Shown: positions 47,151 through 57,359, numbered from the stretch's first letter. The stretch: DNA of 64,000 nt from Mycolicibacterium sp. TY81 (GCF_018326285.1 NZ_AP023362.1:992001-1056000); one strand, 5' to 3'. Numbers and translations: made by a program. The notes: generated by a model not told the origin, from the sequence alone.

Positions 47151-47151
47151 C

Positions 47152-47610
47152 TCAAAGCCGCTGGGACGGTGGACTCAACGACACCCGCCGCGTCACCCGT
47201 GCCGAACTGCCCCGACTATCCGTCGCTTCGACTTCGATCACGGCGATGACGGGTTCGCCTCGTTTCAGTGCGCGAGCGGCCTTGCGCTGCGCGACGGGAG
47301 GAATCTCGACAGCAAGCGTGGCTTTGCGCAAGGGCGGCAGGTTCAGCATGGCGGGCCGCAGATGCAGTGTCCGCGGCTGGCGCATCCGGCGCGGGACGTC
47401 GATCTCGCCGGTGGCGATGACGTCGCAGGGCAGGCCGGCCGAGCGCACTTGCAGAACCACCGAATCGCCAAGTGGCTGATTGCGTTCGCCGCCGAGCCAC
47501 AGCCGCACGTTCGGCAGCGTCATCCCGCCGACTTCTTCATCGCGACTTAGCCGCGATGCGATGGCAGCGCTGATCAACCTGCTGGTCAGCCCACCTTTGC
47601 GACGCGCCAC
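47152..47610 (-). CDS. conserved hypothetical protein
   Basis: 152 aa from GTG 47610; an ATG at 47523 would give a 123-aa form. A mostly beta-strand domain (VRLWLGGERNQPLGDSVVLQVRS...DVIATGEIDVPRR) with a basic N-terminus if the longer start is used. No signal, membrane segment or motif recognised. It begins one base after the tRNA end, transcribed toward it, and overlaps the promoter area of the FUSC gene. Confidence 0.6.
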   Translation of the reverse strand: MARRKGGLTSRLISAAIASRLSRDEEVGGMTLPNVRLWLGGERNQPLGDSVVLQVRSAGLPCDVIATGEIDVPRRMRQPRTLHLRPAMLNLPPLRKATLAVEIPPVAQRKAARALKRGEPVIAVIEVEATDSRGSSARVTRRVSLSPPSQRL

Positions 47611-47674
47611 GACGGTAACTTACGCCCGTTGGCAACGCTGCGAAGCCAGAACCGCGACGTCCACCGAGCTGGAC

Positions 47675-49771
47675 ATGCCACACAGGCTGATGCCGCAGAA
47701 TTGGCCTGTGCAGGTAGCGGCGGTGGTGCGGAGAGCGAGTGTCCTCGGCGCTGCCGACCCCGGACGCATCCGGTTGCGCAGCGCGGCGGCGACCACCTTC
47801 TCGCTGCTGCTGGCGATCGGCGCGATGCTGGTGTTCACCCGTGCGGCCGGCCAGCCGGTGACGGTCGCGATGCTGGGCGCGGTGGTGGCGATGCAGGCCT
47901 CGGCCGCCGTGAAGGACCGAGACCAGCGCAGCCGCAACATCACGACGCTGCTGCTGTTCTTCCCGGCGATCGGCGCCATGGCCTTGGCCGCATTCCTGGT
48001 GCCCCACGGGAAGATCGTCGACGTCGGCTTCATCGCTGTGCTCTTCGCCGCGGTGTGGGTGCGGCGGTACGGCCCGCGCGGAAACGCGCTCGGGATGGTC
48101 GCCTTCATCTCGTACTTCTTCGTGATGTTCCTGCGGACCCCGGTGCATCAGATTCCGGTGTTGGCAGTGGCCGTTGCGGTGGGCATCGTGTCGTCACTGT
48201 TGGTGCACGTGCTGCTGTTTCCCGAACGGCCACGTGTCGAGGCACGTCGCCTCCTGTCGGCACTGCGTGCCGCGTCGCTTTCGACACTGGATGTCGCCAC
48301 CCGGCGCGGCGAGGTGAGTGTTGAGGTCGCCCGGCACCAACTCGACCAACTCGGTGAGACGGCGCTGCTCATCGACGACTGGCTCGATCGGCACGAGGCC
48401 GCCAAATCACTGAGCGTCACCAGTAAGGACCTGGCGCTGCGGGTTTTCGAGGCGCAGATCATGCTGGAGCAGGCGGCGTCGTTCCTGTGGTGGCTGGACC
48501 AGGACGAGCCGTGGCCCGACGGCCTGGTTGATGCGGTCGCGGCGCTGCGGATCTGCCTGGACAACAACCCCACCGACGAACAGTTGCGGCAGGCCCGGCG
48601 GATGGGTGCCGCAGCGGCGGACAAGGCTGACCTTTCGACCTCGGCGGGCGTCGCGACCGTCACGGCGTACCGGGCGATGCAGGCGCACTTGGCAATTCAC
48701 CACATCACCACCAACGCCCGCGGCATCAGCGACGACGATATCGCCGCCGCCGAGACCGACGGCGACGACGACCACGACACGCCTCAGGGGCTCAATCCCA
48801 GCACCAAGGCCGCGATTCAGGTCGCGGTGGCGACCAGTGCCGCAACGGTTCTGGGCAATCTGATCTCGCCCGATCGCGGATATTGGGCGGTGCTGACGGC
48901 CTTCCTGGTGTTCACGGGCGTCTCGACGCGCGGCGAGATCCTTTCGCGTGCCGGTCATCGCATCGTCGGCACCATCGCCGGGGTGGTGGCGGGCGTGCTG
49001 CTCGCCGCGGAGATCGGGCGGAACCCGGCGCTGCAGATCGTCGTCCTCGTGGTCTGCGTGTTCTTCGCGTTCTACCTGGCAACCGTCGCCTACTTCTGGT
49101 TGACCTTCTTCGTGACGGTCCTGCTGGCGATGTTGTATGGCCTCCTCGGCAATTTCAGTGCCCAGGTGCTCGAGGTGCGCATCGCGGAAACAGCAGTGGG
49201 AAGCCTGGTGGGTATCGCGTCCGCGTACTTCGTCTTCTCCACCAAGACCCGCGCCACGTTCGCCGAAAAGGTCACCGATTACCTCGACCAGATGGAGCGG
49301 GTGATCGACACCGCGGTGACGGCGGTACTGACCGCCGGCGATGCCGGCGATCTGGTTGTCGACACCCGCCGGATGGACAACTCGTTGAAGGCAGCCATCA
49401 CTGCCGGCAAACCGCTCCAGATGGGCCCGGTTTCGGAACTGCGGCACGGGGTGCGGCGGCTGATGCGCGGATTGCAGGTCGCCAACCGTTCGGCGCATGC
49501 CCTGGCGCGTGCCGGGGTGACCGCGTCGCATGCCGGGCAGCCTCCCGATGGCGCCGACGACGCGTTGCATCAGGCCGCCGCACGCGCCGATGAAGCGATA
49601 GCGCGGGTGCGGAGACTGATCGCCGGCGAAGACGTCGGAGCTGAGAAGCGAAGCGACGCAGCCGTATTCGATGTCGGTCTACCGGAGATGCGGCCGGGCC
49701 CGGTGCGTGCGTCGGTGCGTGCGCTCAACATGCTGGATCGGGCGCTGACCGAGGTCACCAGCAGGGTCTGA
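47675..49771 (+). CDS. FUSC-family inner membrane transporter-like protein
   Basis: 698 aa from ATG 47675 (ATG 47690 and GTG 47708 are alternatives; no clear RBS). Two blocks of about five to six transmembrane helices (about 35-190 and 385-530), each followed by a cytoplasmic segment, typical of fusaric-acid resistance/aromatic-acid exporter proteins; the second block begins GYWAVLTAFLVFTGVSTRGE, the conserved FUSC motif. The C-terminal 150 residues are helical. Likely an exporter of aromatic or acidic compounds; substrate unknown. Confidence 0.85.
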   Translation: MPHRLMPQNWPVQVAAVVRRASVLGAADPGRIRLRSAAATTFSLLLAIGAMLVFTRAAGQPVTVAMLGAVVAMQASAAVKDRDQRSRNITTLLLFFPAIGAMALAAFLVPHGKIVDVGFIAVLFAAVWVRRYGPRGNALGMVAFISYFFVMFLRTPVHQIPVLAVAVAVGIVSSLLVHVLLFPERPRVEARRLLSALRAASLSTLDVATRRGEVSVEVARHQLDQLGETALLIDDWLDRHEAAKSLSVTSKDLALRVFEAQIMLEQAASFLWWLDQDEPWPDGLVDAVAALRICLDNNPTDEQLRQARRMGAAAADKADLSTSAGVATVTAYRAMQAHLAIHHITTNARGISDDDIAAAETDGDDDHDTPQGLNPSTKAAIQVAVATSAATVLGNLISPDRGYWAVLTAFLVFTGVSTRGEILSRAGHRIVGTIAGVVAGVLLAAEIGRNPALQIVVLVVCVFFAFYLATVAYFWLTFFVTVLLAMLYGLLGNFSAQVLEVRIAETAVGSLVGIASAYFVFSTKTRATFAEKVTDYLDQMERVIDTAVTAVLTAGDAGDLVVDTRRMDNSLKAAITAGKPLQMGPVSELRHGVRRLMRGLQVANRSAHALARAGVTASHAGQPPDGADDALHQAAARADEAIARVRRLIAGEDVGAEKRSDAAVFDVGLPEMRPGPVRASVRALNMLDRALTEVTSRV

Positions 49772-49855
49772 GTCATGCGTAGGGCCTCCGAGAATCGGGG
49801 CTGCCGTTTACGCATCTGAAAGCGGGGAATGCCGGTCGATGAGAGGAGTCGATCG

Positions 49856-51220
49856 ATGTCACTGCGAACCCTGGGCAGGCACGCGTCAGCGCACGTCATC
49901 CGCTCCGTCGCGATCGAGGCGCCCGACGGGGTACCGCCGGTGGACGTGCTGGAACAGCTGATCGGCGATGCGCGAATCGTCCTCATCGGGGAGGCGTCAC
50001 ACGGAACGCATGAGTTCTACGCCGCACGTGCCGCGATCACGCGGTGGCTCATCCGGCAGAAGGGATTCTGCGCCGTTGCGGCCGAGGCGGATTGGCCGGA
50101 CTCCTACCGGGTGAACAGGTTCGTTCGTGGACTGGGCGACGATCGGTCCGCGGATCAGGCGCTGAGTGGGTTCGAACGATTTCCGGCCTGGATGTGGCGC
50201 AACATCGTGGTCCGGGATTTCGTCGATTGGCTGCGCCGCTGCAACACCGAATTCGCCGATCGCAGCGGCAGGCCGGCCGGTTTCTACGGCTTGGACCTCT
50301 ACAGCATGCACCGCTCCATGAGTGAGGTCATCGCGTATCTCGACAAGGTTGATCCGCGAGCCGCGGGGAGGGCCCGCGAGCGCTACGCCTGCTTCGACCA
50401 TGTCGCGTCGGCCGAAGACGGTCAGGAATACGGCTATGCCGCGGCCTTCGGCGCGGGACGGACGTGTGAACGCCAGGCGATCGAACAGCTCTTGGATATG
50501 CAGCGCAACGCGGCGGATATCGCCAATCAGGACGGCCTGCTCGGTGAGGACGAGGCGTTCTACGCCGAACAGAACGCGCAGGCCGTTCGTGACGCCGAAG
50601 AGTATTACCGCACGATGTTCGGTGGCCGGGTTTCGTCATGGAATCTGCGCGACGAACACATGGCTCGCACGTTGAGCGCGTTGCTGGACCACCTGGACCG
50701 CGACGGCGCCAAAGACTCAAAAGTCGTTGTCTGGGCGCATAATTCGCATGTCGGTGACGCTCGCGCGACGGAGGTGGGTCGTGATGGAGAGCTCACGCTC
50801 GGCCAGTTGGTCCGGGAACGGTATGGCCGTGAATGCCGGTTGATCGGCTTCAGTACCTACGCAGGCACCGTGACCGCGGCGAGCAGGTGGGGTGGCGTCG
50901 CCCAACGCAAGGCGGTCCGGCCTGCACTCAGCGGCAGTGTCGAGGAGCTCTTGCACGCAGTGGGTGGCCCGTCATTCTTCGTATCGCCCCTGCTCACTCG
51001 CCAAGCCGCCGAACCGCTTTCGGTCGCGCGCCTGAGCCGCGCCATCGGCGTCATCTACCGCCCCGAGACGGAACGGCAGAGCCACTACTACCACGTGCGT
51101 GCCGCCGATCAGTACGACGCGATGATCCACATCGACCGGACCCGGGCGCTGGAACCACTCGAGCCGACCAGCGTCTGGCACGAAGGGGAAACGCCGGAGA
51201 CGTATCCGAGTGGGCTCTGA
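49856..51220 (+). CDS. erythromycin-esterase-family protein
   Basis: 454 aa from ATG 49856 with GAGAGGAG upstream. EreA/ChaN-like fold: the active-site segment [11 protein letters not shown] (about 45-55) with Glu and His, then [16 protein letters not shown] (about 300) and [19 protein letters not shown] near the end. Family members hydrolyse macrolide lactones, but distant ones have other roles, and the host may be naturally resistant to such drugs. Alone in its strand segment. Confidence 0.88.
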   Translation: MSLRTLGRHASAHVIRSVAIEAPDGVPPVDVLEQLIGDARIVLIGEASHGTHEFYAARAAITRWLIRQKGFCAVAAEADWPDSYRVNRFVRGLGDDRSADQALSGFERFPAWMWRNIVVRDFVDWLRRCNTEFADRSGRPAGFYGLDLYSMHRSMSEVIAYLDKVDPRAAGRARERYACFDHVASAEDGQEYGYAAAFGAGRTCERQAIEQLLDMQRNAADIANQDGLLGEDEAFYAEQNAQAVRDAEEYYRTMFGGRVSSWNLRDEHMARTLSALLDHLDRDGAKDSKVVVWAHNSHVGDARATEVGRDGELTLGQLVRERYGRECRLIGFSTYAGTVTAASRWGGVAQRKAVRPALSGSVEELLHAVGGPSFFVSPLLTRQAAEPLSVARLSRAIGVIYRPETERQSHYYHVRAADQYDAMIHIDRTRALEPLEPTSVWHEGETPETYPSGL

Positions 51221-51276
51221 ACCGCTCGCCTCAGCGTGAGGTCGATGCCGCGCCTACGGGCGGGAGCGGGCGACCG

Positions 51277-51891
51277 TCAGCCGTGCAGTCCGTTCTTGAT
51301 GGCCAGGGCCTGTTTCTGGCCGACGTCGAGCACGAAGTCGGACGGCGGGGTGGCGTCCTTGGGTCCGTCGAATTCGAGGGTAACGAACGCGCGGCCTTCG
51401 GTGAACAGCACGACGGTCACCGATTTGGAGTCGTCTGGCGAGTTCCCCGACACCGAAATGCCGCCGCTACCAACCTCGATCGGCGTGGGGGTACCGCCGA
51501 CCACGCTGCCCCCGAGCGTGGCTTTGGCTGCCTCGAGCGCCGCGGTGGCGGCGGCGGGGTCCGGCAGGATCAGGATGGTGTCGCCGACGACGTGGGTGCG
51601 GTCGGCGTTGCCGAACGACGTTGCGACACCGGGTTTACCGCCCGGGTCCGGTACGGGCGGGGTTGCGATGAATTCCTCGGGTGCGACGAGGTCGGTCGCC
51701 TTGATCAGCAGCGCCGAGTAGTCGACGGGCTGGGCCGGAGTGGAGGCGGTCGTCGACGTGGCGGCGCTCGACGACGTCGCCGACTTCGACGCGGCGGGTG
51801 GCGCAGAATCCTTGCTGCATCCGGTGATCGTCACGATCACCGCCGCGCTGACCGCAACCGCGCCGCCGGCCACCCTCATGCGAGAGCTCAT
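51277..51891 (-). CDS. lipoprotein, LpqN-type, unknown function
   Basis: 204 aa from ATG 51891 with AGGAG eight bases upstream (GTG 51900 also possible). Lipobox VTITGC with C25, then a Ser/Thr/Ala linker (to about 52), and a soluble domain with VVGDTILILPDP and SVTVVLFTEGRAFVTLEF. The alternation of strands and helices suggests a small beta-alpha-beta domain as in LpqN/LpqT. Converges with the esterase gene. Confidence 0.8.
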   Translation of the reverse strand: MSSRMRVAGGAVAVSAAVIVTITGCSKDSAPPAASKSATSSSAATSTTASTPAQPVDYSALLIKATDLVAPEEFIATPPVPDPGGKPGVATSFGNADRTHVVGDTILILPDPAAATAALEAAKATLGGSVVGGTPTPIEVGSGGISVSGNSPDDSKSVTVVLFTEGRAFVTLEFDGPKDATPPSDFVLDVGQKQALAIKNGLHG

Positions 51892-51919
51892 CGGTTTCAC
51901 TCCTCTCCGGCCCCCGCCG

Positions 51920-52264
51920 TCAGTTCAGCGGACCGTCCGGCATCGGGGCGTTGCAGCGCGCGCGGAAGTCGGCCGCAGGCTGGCGGATACCCTCGATGTC
52001 GGTCTTCACCTGCGGGTTCGCATCCATGTACGCGGTGATATCGGTCCGCATCTGATCCCGAGTCTTGCCCTTGAGACCCGTGAAGAACGCATTCACATCG
52101 GGGTGCGTGAACAGGTACGACGCGGTTGCGGCGTTCACGCCGGACATCACGTTCGCGAGGTCGCCGGCAGTGCAGTCCGGCGGGTCGGCAATGGCGGTCG
52201 TGGCTGTGCCGATGAACGTCGCACCGGCGATCAGGCCGGCACCGATGATGTTGCGGATTCTCAT
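51920..52264 (-). CDS. haemophore-like heme-binding secreted protein
   Basis: 114 aa. Signal peptide (IRNIIGAGLIAGATFIGTATTAIA) with cleavage before DPP. The mature domain starts with C31TAGDLANVMSGVNAATASYLF and has HPDVNAFFTGL and a second cysteine (RARC, about 105), the layout of mycobacterial haem-binding domain (MHB, Rv0203-like) proteins, which shuttle haem in the cell wall. The aromatic/His residues after Ser-Tyr-Leu support haem binding. Starts 35 bases after the next gene on the same strand. Confidence 0.85.
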   Translation of the reverse strand: MRIRNIIGAGLIAGATFIGTATTAIADPPDCTAGDLANVMSGVNAATASYLFTHPDVNAFFTGLKGKTRDQMRTDITAYMDANPQVKTDIEGIRQPAADFRARCNAPMPDGPLN

Positions 52265-52300
52265 GTTTGGTTGCTCCTCGAGGTTGTCGAAATAAAGGGA

Positions 52301-52594
52301 TCAGCGACGCGGACCGATACCGCCACCGCCGCCGGGGCGCAGCGGCGGGCGCGGGGGCAGGGGCACGATGACGTCCACGCCCCAGCCGTCGTCGCAATAC
52401 CAGGGATCAGCGCAGTACGACGGGTAGGCCGCGCTGGGCGGCGTGGGGCCGCCGCCACGAACGTCACCCTGTGCGCACACGGTGGCGTATCCGGCGCCGG
52501 TGCAGTCGGCCGAGGCCGGCGCTGCCGCACTGAGGCCGATGGGCACAAACGTGAGCGCCAGACCCAGACTCAGGGAGCGCTGCTTCAGTCGCAT
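52301..52594 (-). CDS. small secreted Pro/Gly-rich protein
   Basis: 97 aa from ATG 52594 with GGAAGAAG upstream. Signal peptide ends near ASADC; the mature part has four cysteines (C35, C45, and the pair in YCADPWYCDDGWG) and a Pro/Arg/Gly tail (LPPRPPLRPGGGGGIGPRR). Similar short exported proteins precede haemophore genes in other mycobacteria. Function unknown; probably co-transcribed with the haemophore. Confidence 0.72.
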   Translation of the reverse strand: MRLKQRSLSLGLALTFVPIGLSAAAPASADCTGAGYATVCAQGDVRGGGPTPPSAAYPSYCADPWYCDDGWGVDVIVPLPPRPPLRPGGGGGIGPRR

Positions 52595-52834
52595 GGTCTT
52601 CTTCCTTCGAACGGCTGGCTCGCGGTGGTCGGCACGGTGCCGGTGCGCGGAACCGGTGTCGGCTGAGCATAATTGGGCGTTGCCGCTCAAGAAGCGGTTG
52701 CGCGATTATTGCGTTGTTTAGGCTGTGTTAATCCTTGGTGCGGTTTGCTGAGCGGCCGGGCCACAATCGCCGCGCGAAGCATGGCGGCGGTGGTACCGTC
52801 CGTCCCGTCGAGTATGCGTGACGAAGGGGTCAAT

Positions 52835-53395
52835 ATGAGCGAGAACAGCCAGGATTGGACCAAACCGGCGGCCATGGCGATCCCCAAGGAGGGCTACTTC
52901 GAGGAGGTGCGGGGCCGCTACGGCCCGGTGTTCCCGAAGACGCCGGCCTGCTACGGCTTCTCAATCATCGCGAAGGTGAAAGAGGGCCGCGAGGAAACGG
53001 TCAGGGCGTACGGCAAGACCATCGAGGAGACCATCAAGGCGAGCCCGGACGCGTTGGCGCCGCTGCGCTTGCACTACCTGCGCTGGAACCTCTTCGACGT
53101 GGGCTCGGGTCTGCACTTTCAGTACATGGGCATCTTCGACACCGATTTCGACAAGTACACCGAGGACGCGGTGGCACTGTTCAGCGCGACCGGCATCACG
53201 ACGGTGTTCACCAATCTCGAAGGCTTCCCCGAGGATTGGAAGACCAACACCGAGGCGTTCATCAAATTCGTCCGGGACCACCAACAGCCGAGCTTCCTGG
53301 AGTACGGCGAGTACCCCTACGTGACCGCGGACGAGATCAAGAAGGCGTTGCGGCTCAAGGCGGCGTTCTCGACGATGCTCGATCAGATGCAATGA
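52835..53395 (+). CDS. conserved protein of the DyP-peroxidase operon, ferredoxin-like fold
   Basis: 186 aa from ATG 52835. Starts with SENSQDWTKPAAMAIPKEGYFEE and has a pattern (GFSIIAKVKEGREETVRAYG; LHYLRWNLFD; HFQYMGIFDTDFDKY) resembling the ferredoxin-like halves of DyP-type peroxidases, but without heme-ligating motifs. It is followed by a SnoaL-like protein and the DyP gene, each overlapping, so the three are coupled. I suggest it is a partner or regulator of the peroxidase; this is inferred from context. Confidence 0.68.
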   Translation: MSENSQDWTKPAAMAIPKEGYFEEVRGRYGPVFPKTPACYGFSIIAKVKEGREETVRAYGKTIEETIKASPDALAPLRLHYLRWNLFDVGSGLHFQYMGIFDTDFDKYTEDAVALFSATGITTVFTNLEGFPEDWKTNTEAFIKFVRDHQQPSFLEYGEYPYVTADEIKKALRLKAAFSTMLDQMQ

Positions 53396-53796
53396 CCGAT
53401 ACCCCACTGGGTGCGGTCCGTGCCTACATCGATGCGTTCAACGCCAACGATCCGGATGCGATGTCGGCTGCCTTCGCTCCCGATGGGGCGATCCTCGATG
53501 GCATGACTCCGCACCTGTGGGTGGGTCCGACCGCGGCGAAGGACTGGCATCGCGATGTCGTCGCCGAAGGAGCCCACCTCGGAGCCGCGAACTACCGGGT
53601 CACCCTCGGCGACCCGCTGCACGACGAGACTTCCGGCGACAGTGCGTATGTGGTGGCCCCGGCAACCATGACGTTCGACCTCAACGGCGTCCCCGTGACC
53701 CAGACGGGAGCGGTGTTCACCGTGGCGCTGCGCCGACTTCCGGACGGCTGGCGAGTCGCGGCATGGGCTTGGGCGAAGGGGCAGCGCACACCGTGA
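53392..53796 (+). CDS. SnoaL-like (nuclear transport factor 2 fold) protein
   Basis: 134 aa, ATG 53392 overlapping the previous stop. Typical start: helix PLGAVRAYIDAFNANDPDAMSAAFAPDGAILDG, then the DxW and C-terminal strands (VFTVALRRLPDGWRVAAWAW). Small cone-shaped fold for hydrophobic ligands, catalytic in some cyclases. Middle gene of the DyP operon. Confidence 0.82.
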   Translation: MTDTPLGAVRAYIDAFNANDPDAMSAAFAPDGAILDGMTPHLWVGPTAAKDWHRDVVAEGAHLGAANYRVTLGDPLHDETSGDSAYVVAPATMTFDLNGVPVTQTGAVFTVALRRLPDGWRVAAWAWAKGQRTP

Positions 53797-55127
53797 CGGG
53801 CACTCCCAACCTGGAATTCGACGATATTCAGCACATCCTGCTGACCCGGACCCCTGCGCTGACCGGGCGCTACGAGCTCCTGACGTTCGACACCCCTGAA
53901 GGTGGCCGGGCATGGCTGGCAGAGATGCAGGACAAGGTGCAGTCGGCGACCGACGCCAAGGCCACGATGGACGAGTCCGATCGTTGGGTCACGTTGGCGT
54001 TCACGTGGAATGGCCTGCGCGCGTTGGGCGTGCCCGAGGAGTCATTGGCGACGTTTCCCGATGCGTTTCGGGAGGGTATGGCATCGCGGGCCGCCATCCT
54101 CGGTGACGTCGGGCCCGCGGCACCGGAGCACTGGGTCGGCGGGTTGGCCGGTGACGACCTGCACGCCATCGCAATCCTGTTCTCCCGCACGGACGAACAG
54201 AATGCGAAGTCCATCGCGGCGCATGACGACCTGCTCGCGCGGACCGACGGCGTGCGCAGCCTGTCGTATCTGGATCTCAATGCCACGCCGCCGTTCAACT
54301 ACGCCCACGACCACTTCGGATTCCGGGACCGGTTGTCGCAGCCGGTCATGAAGGGGTCGGGGGAGGAGCCGACGCCAGGCTCGGGCGACCCGTTGGCGCC
54401 CGGGGAGTTCATTCTCGGGTACGACGACGAGAACGGGCCGGTGGTGGATCTGCCTCAGCCCGAGGTGCTTTCGCGCAACGGCAGCTACATGGCGTACCGC
54501 AGGCTCGAGGAGCACGTCGCCGTCTTTCGCGAGTACCTGCGCCAGAACGCGGACAGCCCGGAAGGTGAAGAGCTGCTGGCCGCCAAGTTCATGGGCCGGT
54601 GGCGCAGCGGCGCCCCGCTGGTGCTGGCTCCGGACAAGGACGACCCCGAGTTGGGCGCGGATCCGATGCGCAACAACGACTTCAACTACAAGGAAGAGGA
54701 TCCGTTCGGTTACGCGTGTCCGTTGGGGGCGCACGCACGGCGGCTCAATCCGCGCGATACCGCGCACTACATGAATCGCCGCCGGATGATCCGGCGCGGC
54801 GCGACGTACGGTCCGGCACTGCCCGACGGAGCACCGGACGACGGTGTCGACCGCGGTATCGCGGCCTTCATCATCTGCGCGGATCTGGTGCGCCAGTTCG
54901 AGTTTGCGCAGAACGTCTGGATCAACGACAAGGCGTTTCACGAACTCGGCAACGAGCATGATCCGATATGCGGTACGCAGGACGGCACGCTCGACTTCAC
55001 CGTCCCGAAACGGCCGATTCGCAAGGTGCACAAGGGACTTCCGGCCTTCACCACATTGAAGGGCGGCGGCTACTTCTTCCTGCCGGGTATCGGCGGCATC
55101 CGTTACCTGGCGTCGTTGGGGGACTGA
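53793..55127 (+). CDS. DyP-type heme peroxidase
   Basis: 444 aa from GTG 53793 (ATG 53763 also in frame). Heme peroxidase of the long DyP class. The distal Asp lies in HFGFRDRLSQP at about residue 176-186; the usual GFRDG here reads GFRDR, so the second Gly of the GxxDG motif is changed to Arg. The proximal His is in CPLGAHARRLNPRD (about 317) and the distal Arg in RRRMIRRGATYGP. No Sec/Tat signal and no encapsulin-targeting tail is obvious. Third gene of a translationally coupled operon. Confidence 0.85.
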   Translation: MTGTPNLEFDDIQHILLTRTPALTGRYELLTFDTPEGGRAWLAEMQDKVQSATDAKATMDESDRWVTLAFTWNGLRALGVPEESLATFPDAFREGMASRAAILGDVGPAAPEHWVGGLAGDDLHAIAILFSRTDEQNAKSIAAHDDLLARTDGVRSLSYLDLNATPPFNYAHDHFGFRDRLSQPVMKGSGEEPTPGSGDPLAPGEFILGYDDENGPVVDLPQPEVLSRNGSYMAYRRLEEHVAVFREYLRQNADSPEGEELLAAKFMGRWRSGAPLVLAPDKDDPELGADPMRNNDFNYKEEDPFGYACPLGAHARRLNPRDTAHYMNRRRMIRRGATYGPALPDGAPDDGVDRGIAAFIICADLVRQFEFAQNVWINDKAFHELGNEHDPICGTQDGTLDFTVPKRPIRKVHKGLPAFTTLKGGGYFFLPGIGGIRYLASLGD

Positions 55128-55263
55128 GACTTCTCCGCGGCCGGCGTGGGCCGATGTTGTGCAGCCACGTGGGCCCATGTTTCGCATCCGACGGTCGGGG
55201 AACCCATCCAGTGGCGGCTGGATGGCTCGGCCGTCGCGAAACCACGACCGGAAAGAGGAGCTC

Positions 55264-55503
55264 ATGGGTAAGAGCGGTCCGGAAGAAGCTGCCAGGGGTG
55301 TCGTCGAAGGCATCAAAGGCAAGGTGAAGACGTTGCTCGGTGCGCTGATCGGCCGCGACGACCTGTTCCGTGAGGGGCAGGCGCAGCAGGACAAGGGCGA
55401 GGCGCAGCGCGATGCGGCGAAGCGGGAAGCCGAGGCGGAATCCGCCCGGGCGGCCGCAAAGGCGGCAGAGGCGCGGGAGCGCGCGAACCAGCAGGATCAG
55501 TAG
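55264..55503 (+). CDS. CsbD-like / microaggregate-binding protein
   Basis: 79 aa, ATG 55264 with AAAGAGGAG upstream. Begins with GIKGKVKTLLGALIG, the CsbD-type core, followed by a charged helix rich in Ala/Arg/Glu (RDAAKREAEAESARAAAKAAEARERANQQ). Such proteins are induced by stress; mycobacterial members are labelled microaggregate-binding protein 1. Followed by the F420-type enzyme after 27 bases. Confidence 0.8.
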   Translation: MGKSGPEEAARGVVEGIKGKVKTLLGALIGRDDLFREGQAQQDKGEAQRDAAKREAEAESARAAAKAAEARERANQQDQ

Positions 55504-55530
55504 TTGGCGCTACATCGGAGAGGCGCGCGT

Positions 55531-56517
55531 ATGACTTCATTCGGCTACACCTTGATGACTGAACAATGCGGCCCGAAAGAGCTTGTCAGACATGCTGTTC
55601 GGGCCGAGGAAGTGGGCTTCGACTTCGAAGTCTGCAGTGACCACTACTCGCCGTGGCTGGTCTCGCAGGGGCATGCGCCGAACGCCTGGGTGGTGCTCGG
55701 TGCCGTTGCGCATGCGACCAGCCGGGTGGAGCTCTGTTCCTACGTCACGTGTCCGACGATGCGGTACCACCCGACCGTCGTCGCACAACAGGCGGCGACC
55801 GCACAGATTCTCGCGGACGGCAGGTTCCTCCTCGGGCTGGGCACCGGCGAGAACCTCAACGAACACGTGGCGGGTCAGGGCTGGCCGGCCTACGAGCGCC
55901 GGCTCGACATGCTGTGCGAGGCGACCAAGATCATCCGCCAGCTCCTCGACGGCGCGGTCGTCAACCACAAGGGTGAGTACTTCCAGGTCGACTCCGCGCG
56001 ACTGTGGGATCTGCCGGCCGATCCCGTCCCGATCGGCATCTCGATGACAGGGGAGAAGGCGGTCGGGCGGTTGGCTGACTTCGCCGACTTCATGATCGAC
56101 GTGTCACCTGACAAACCGATCGTCGACCAGTGGATCCATGAGCGTCGGGTGCAGGGCCTGGAGACGACGGGACGCGCGGTGGCGCAGTTGCCGATCTGCT
56201 GGGACCGCGATCGCGACAAGGCAGTGGCGCGTGCGCACGAACAGTTCCGGTGGTTCGGCGGTGGCTGGCCGACGAACGCGGAATTGCCCAACCCCAAGGC
56301 TTTTGATGCCGCGACGCGGTTCGTGCGACCGGAGGACGTGGCAGAGCAGATTCCCTGTGGCCCGGACATCGACGCCGTCGTTGAGGCCGTCAGCGCCTAC
56401 CGGGACGCCGGCTTCACCGATATCGCACTCGTGCAGATCGGCGGAGATTCCCAGGACAGCTTCTTCGATGAGGCGGCCCCGGCGCTGTTGGCGGCACTGC
56501 GCGCCGACGCCGCCTGA
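55531..56517 (+). CDS. F420-dependent LLM-class oxidoreductase (TIGR03557-like)
   Basis: 328 aa, ATG 55531 with GGAGAGG upstream. Luciferase-like TIM barrel with HYSPWL, MRYHPTVVAQQAATAQILADGRFLLGLGTGENLNEHVAG and GISMTGEKAVGRLADFADF, which match F420-binding members of the family. Likely reduces or oxidises an organic substrate with coenzyme F420; substrate unknown. Actinobacterial genomes hold dozens of these. Confidence 0.88.
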   Translation: MTSFGYTLMTEQCGPKELVRHAVRAEEVGFDFEVCSDHYSPWLVSQGHAPNAWVVLGAVAHATSRVELCSYVTCPTMRYHPTVVAQQAATAQILADGRFLLGLGTGENLNEHVAGQGWPAYERRLDMLCEATKIIRQLLDGAVVNHKGEYFQVDSARLWDLPADPVPIGISMTGEKAVGRLADFADFMIDVSPDKPIVDQWIHERRVQGLETTGRAVAQLPICWDRDRDKAVARAHEQFRWFGGGWPTNAELPNPKAFDAATRFVRPEDVAEQIPCGPDIDAVVEAVSAYRDAGFTDIALVQIGGDSQDSFFDEAAPALLAALRADAA

Positions 56518-56524
56518 CGGGCGT

Positions 56525-56571
56525 CGTGTCGCGGAGCGCGGCACGGTCTCACGACGATTGCGCGCGACACG
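56525..56571. repeat. possible relative of the 12737-12865 palindromic element
   Basis: CGTGTCGCG at 56525-56533 is repeated inverted as CGCGACACG at 56563-56571, sharing the GTGTC/GACAC core of the element after era. It lies in the 179-base gap after the F420-oxidoreductase gene and may be a terminator or a degenerate copy of the same repeat. Confidence 0.35.
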
Positions 56572-56696
56572 CGCACGGCACGCCAACGTGCGCGACATGT
56601 GATGCAGCCGTATCCAAAATGTGACGCGTGTAGACCAGTGTGATCAGAGTGGCCGGAGGGCAGTCAGGCCATTCAGTTCGTGGTTGGGAGCGTCCA

Positions 56697-56843
56697 ATGA
56701 TGTCTACAGCTCGCAAGGTGGAACGCATCGTCGCGCAGGTCACCGCCGCCGTCACCCGTCGTCCGTCCGACGACCAGGCCTACCGGGCCGAGATGGAGCG
56801 CTTGGTCACCGAGCAGGAACTCGCGATGCTGACCAGCAGGTAG
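56697..56843 (+). CDS. small hypothetical protein
   Basis: 48 aa, ATG 56697 with GGGAG seven bases upstream; a GTG-like start further up gives a longer but less likely form. Helical and basic (STARKVERIVAQVTAAVTRRPSD). Converges on rpf, ending 12 bases before the Rpf stop. Function unknown. Confidence 0.5.
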   Translation: MMSTARKVERIVAQVTAAVTRRPSDDQAYRAEMERLVTEQELAMLTSR

Positions 56844-56855
56844 TTCTCCTGGCCG

Positions 56856-57347
<492 letters not shown>

Positions 57348-57359
57348 CTATACAGACGT

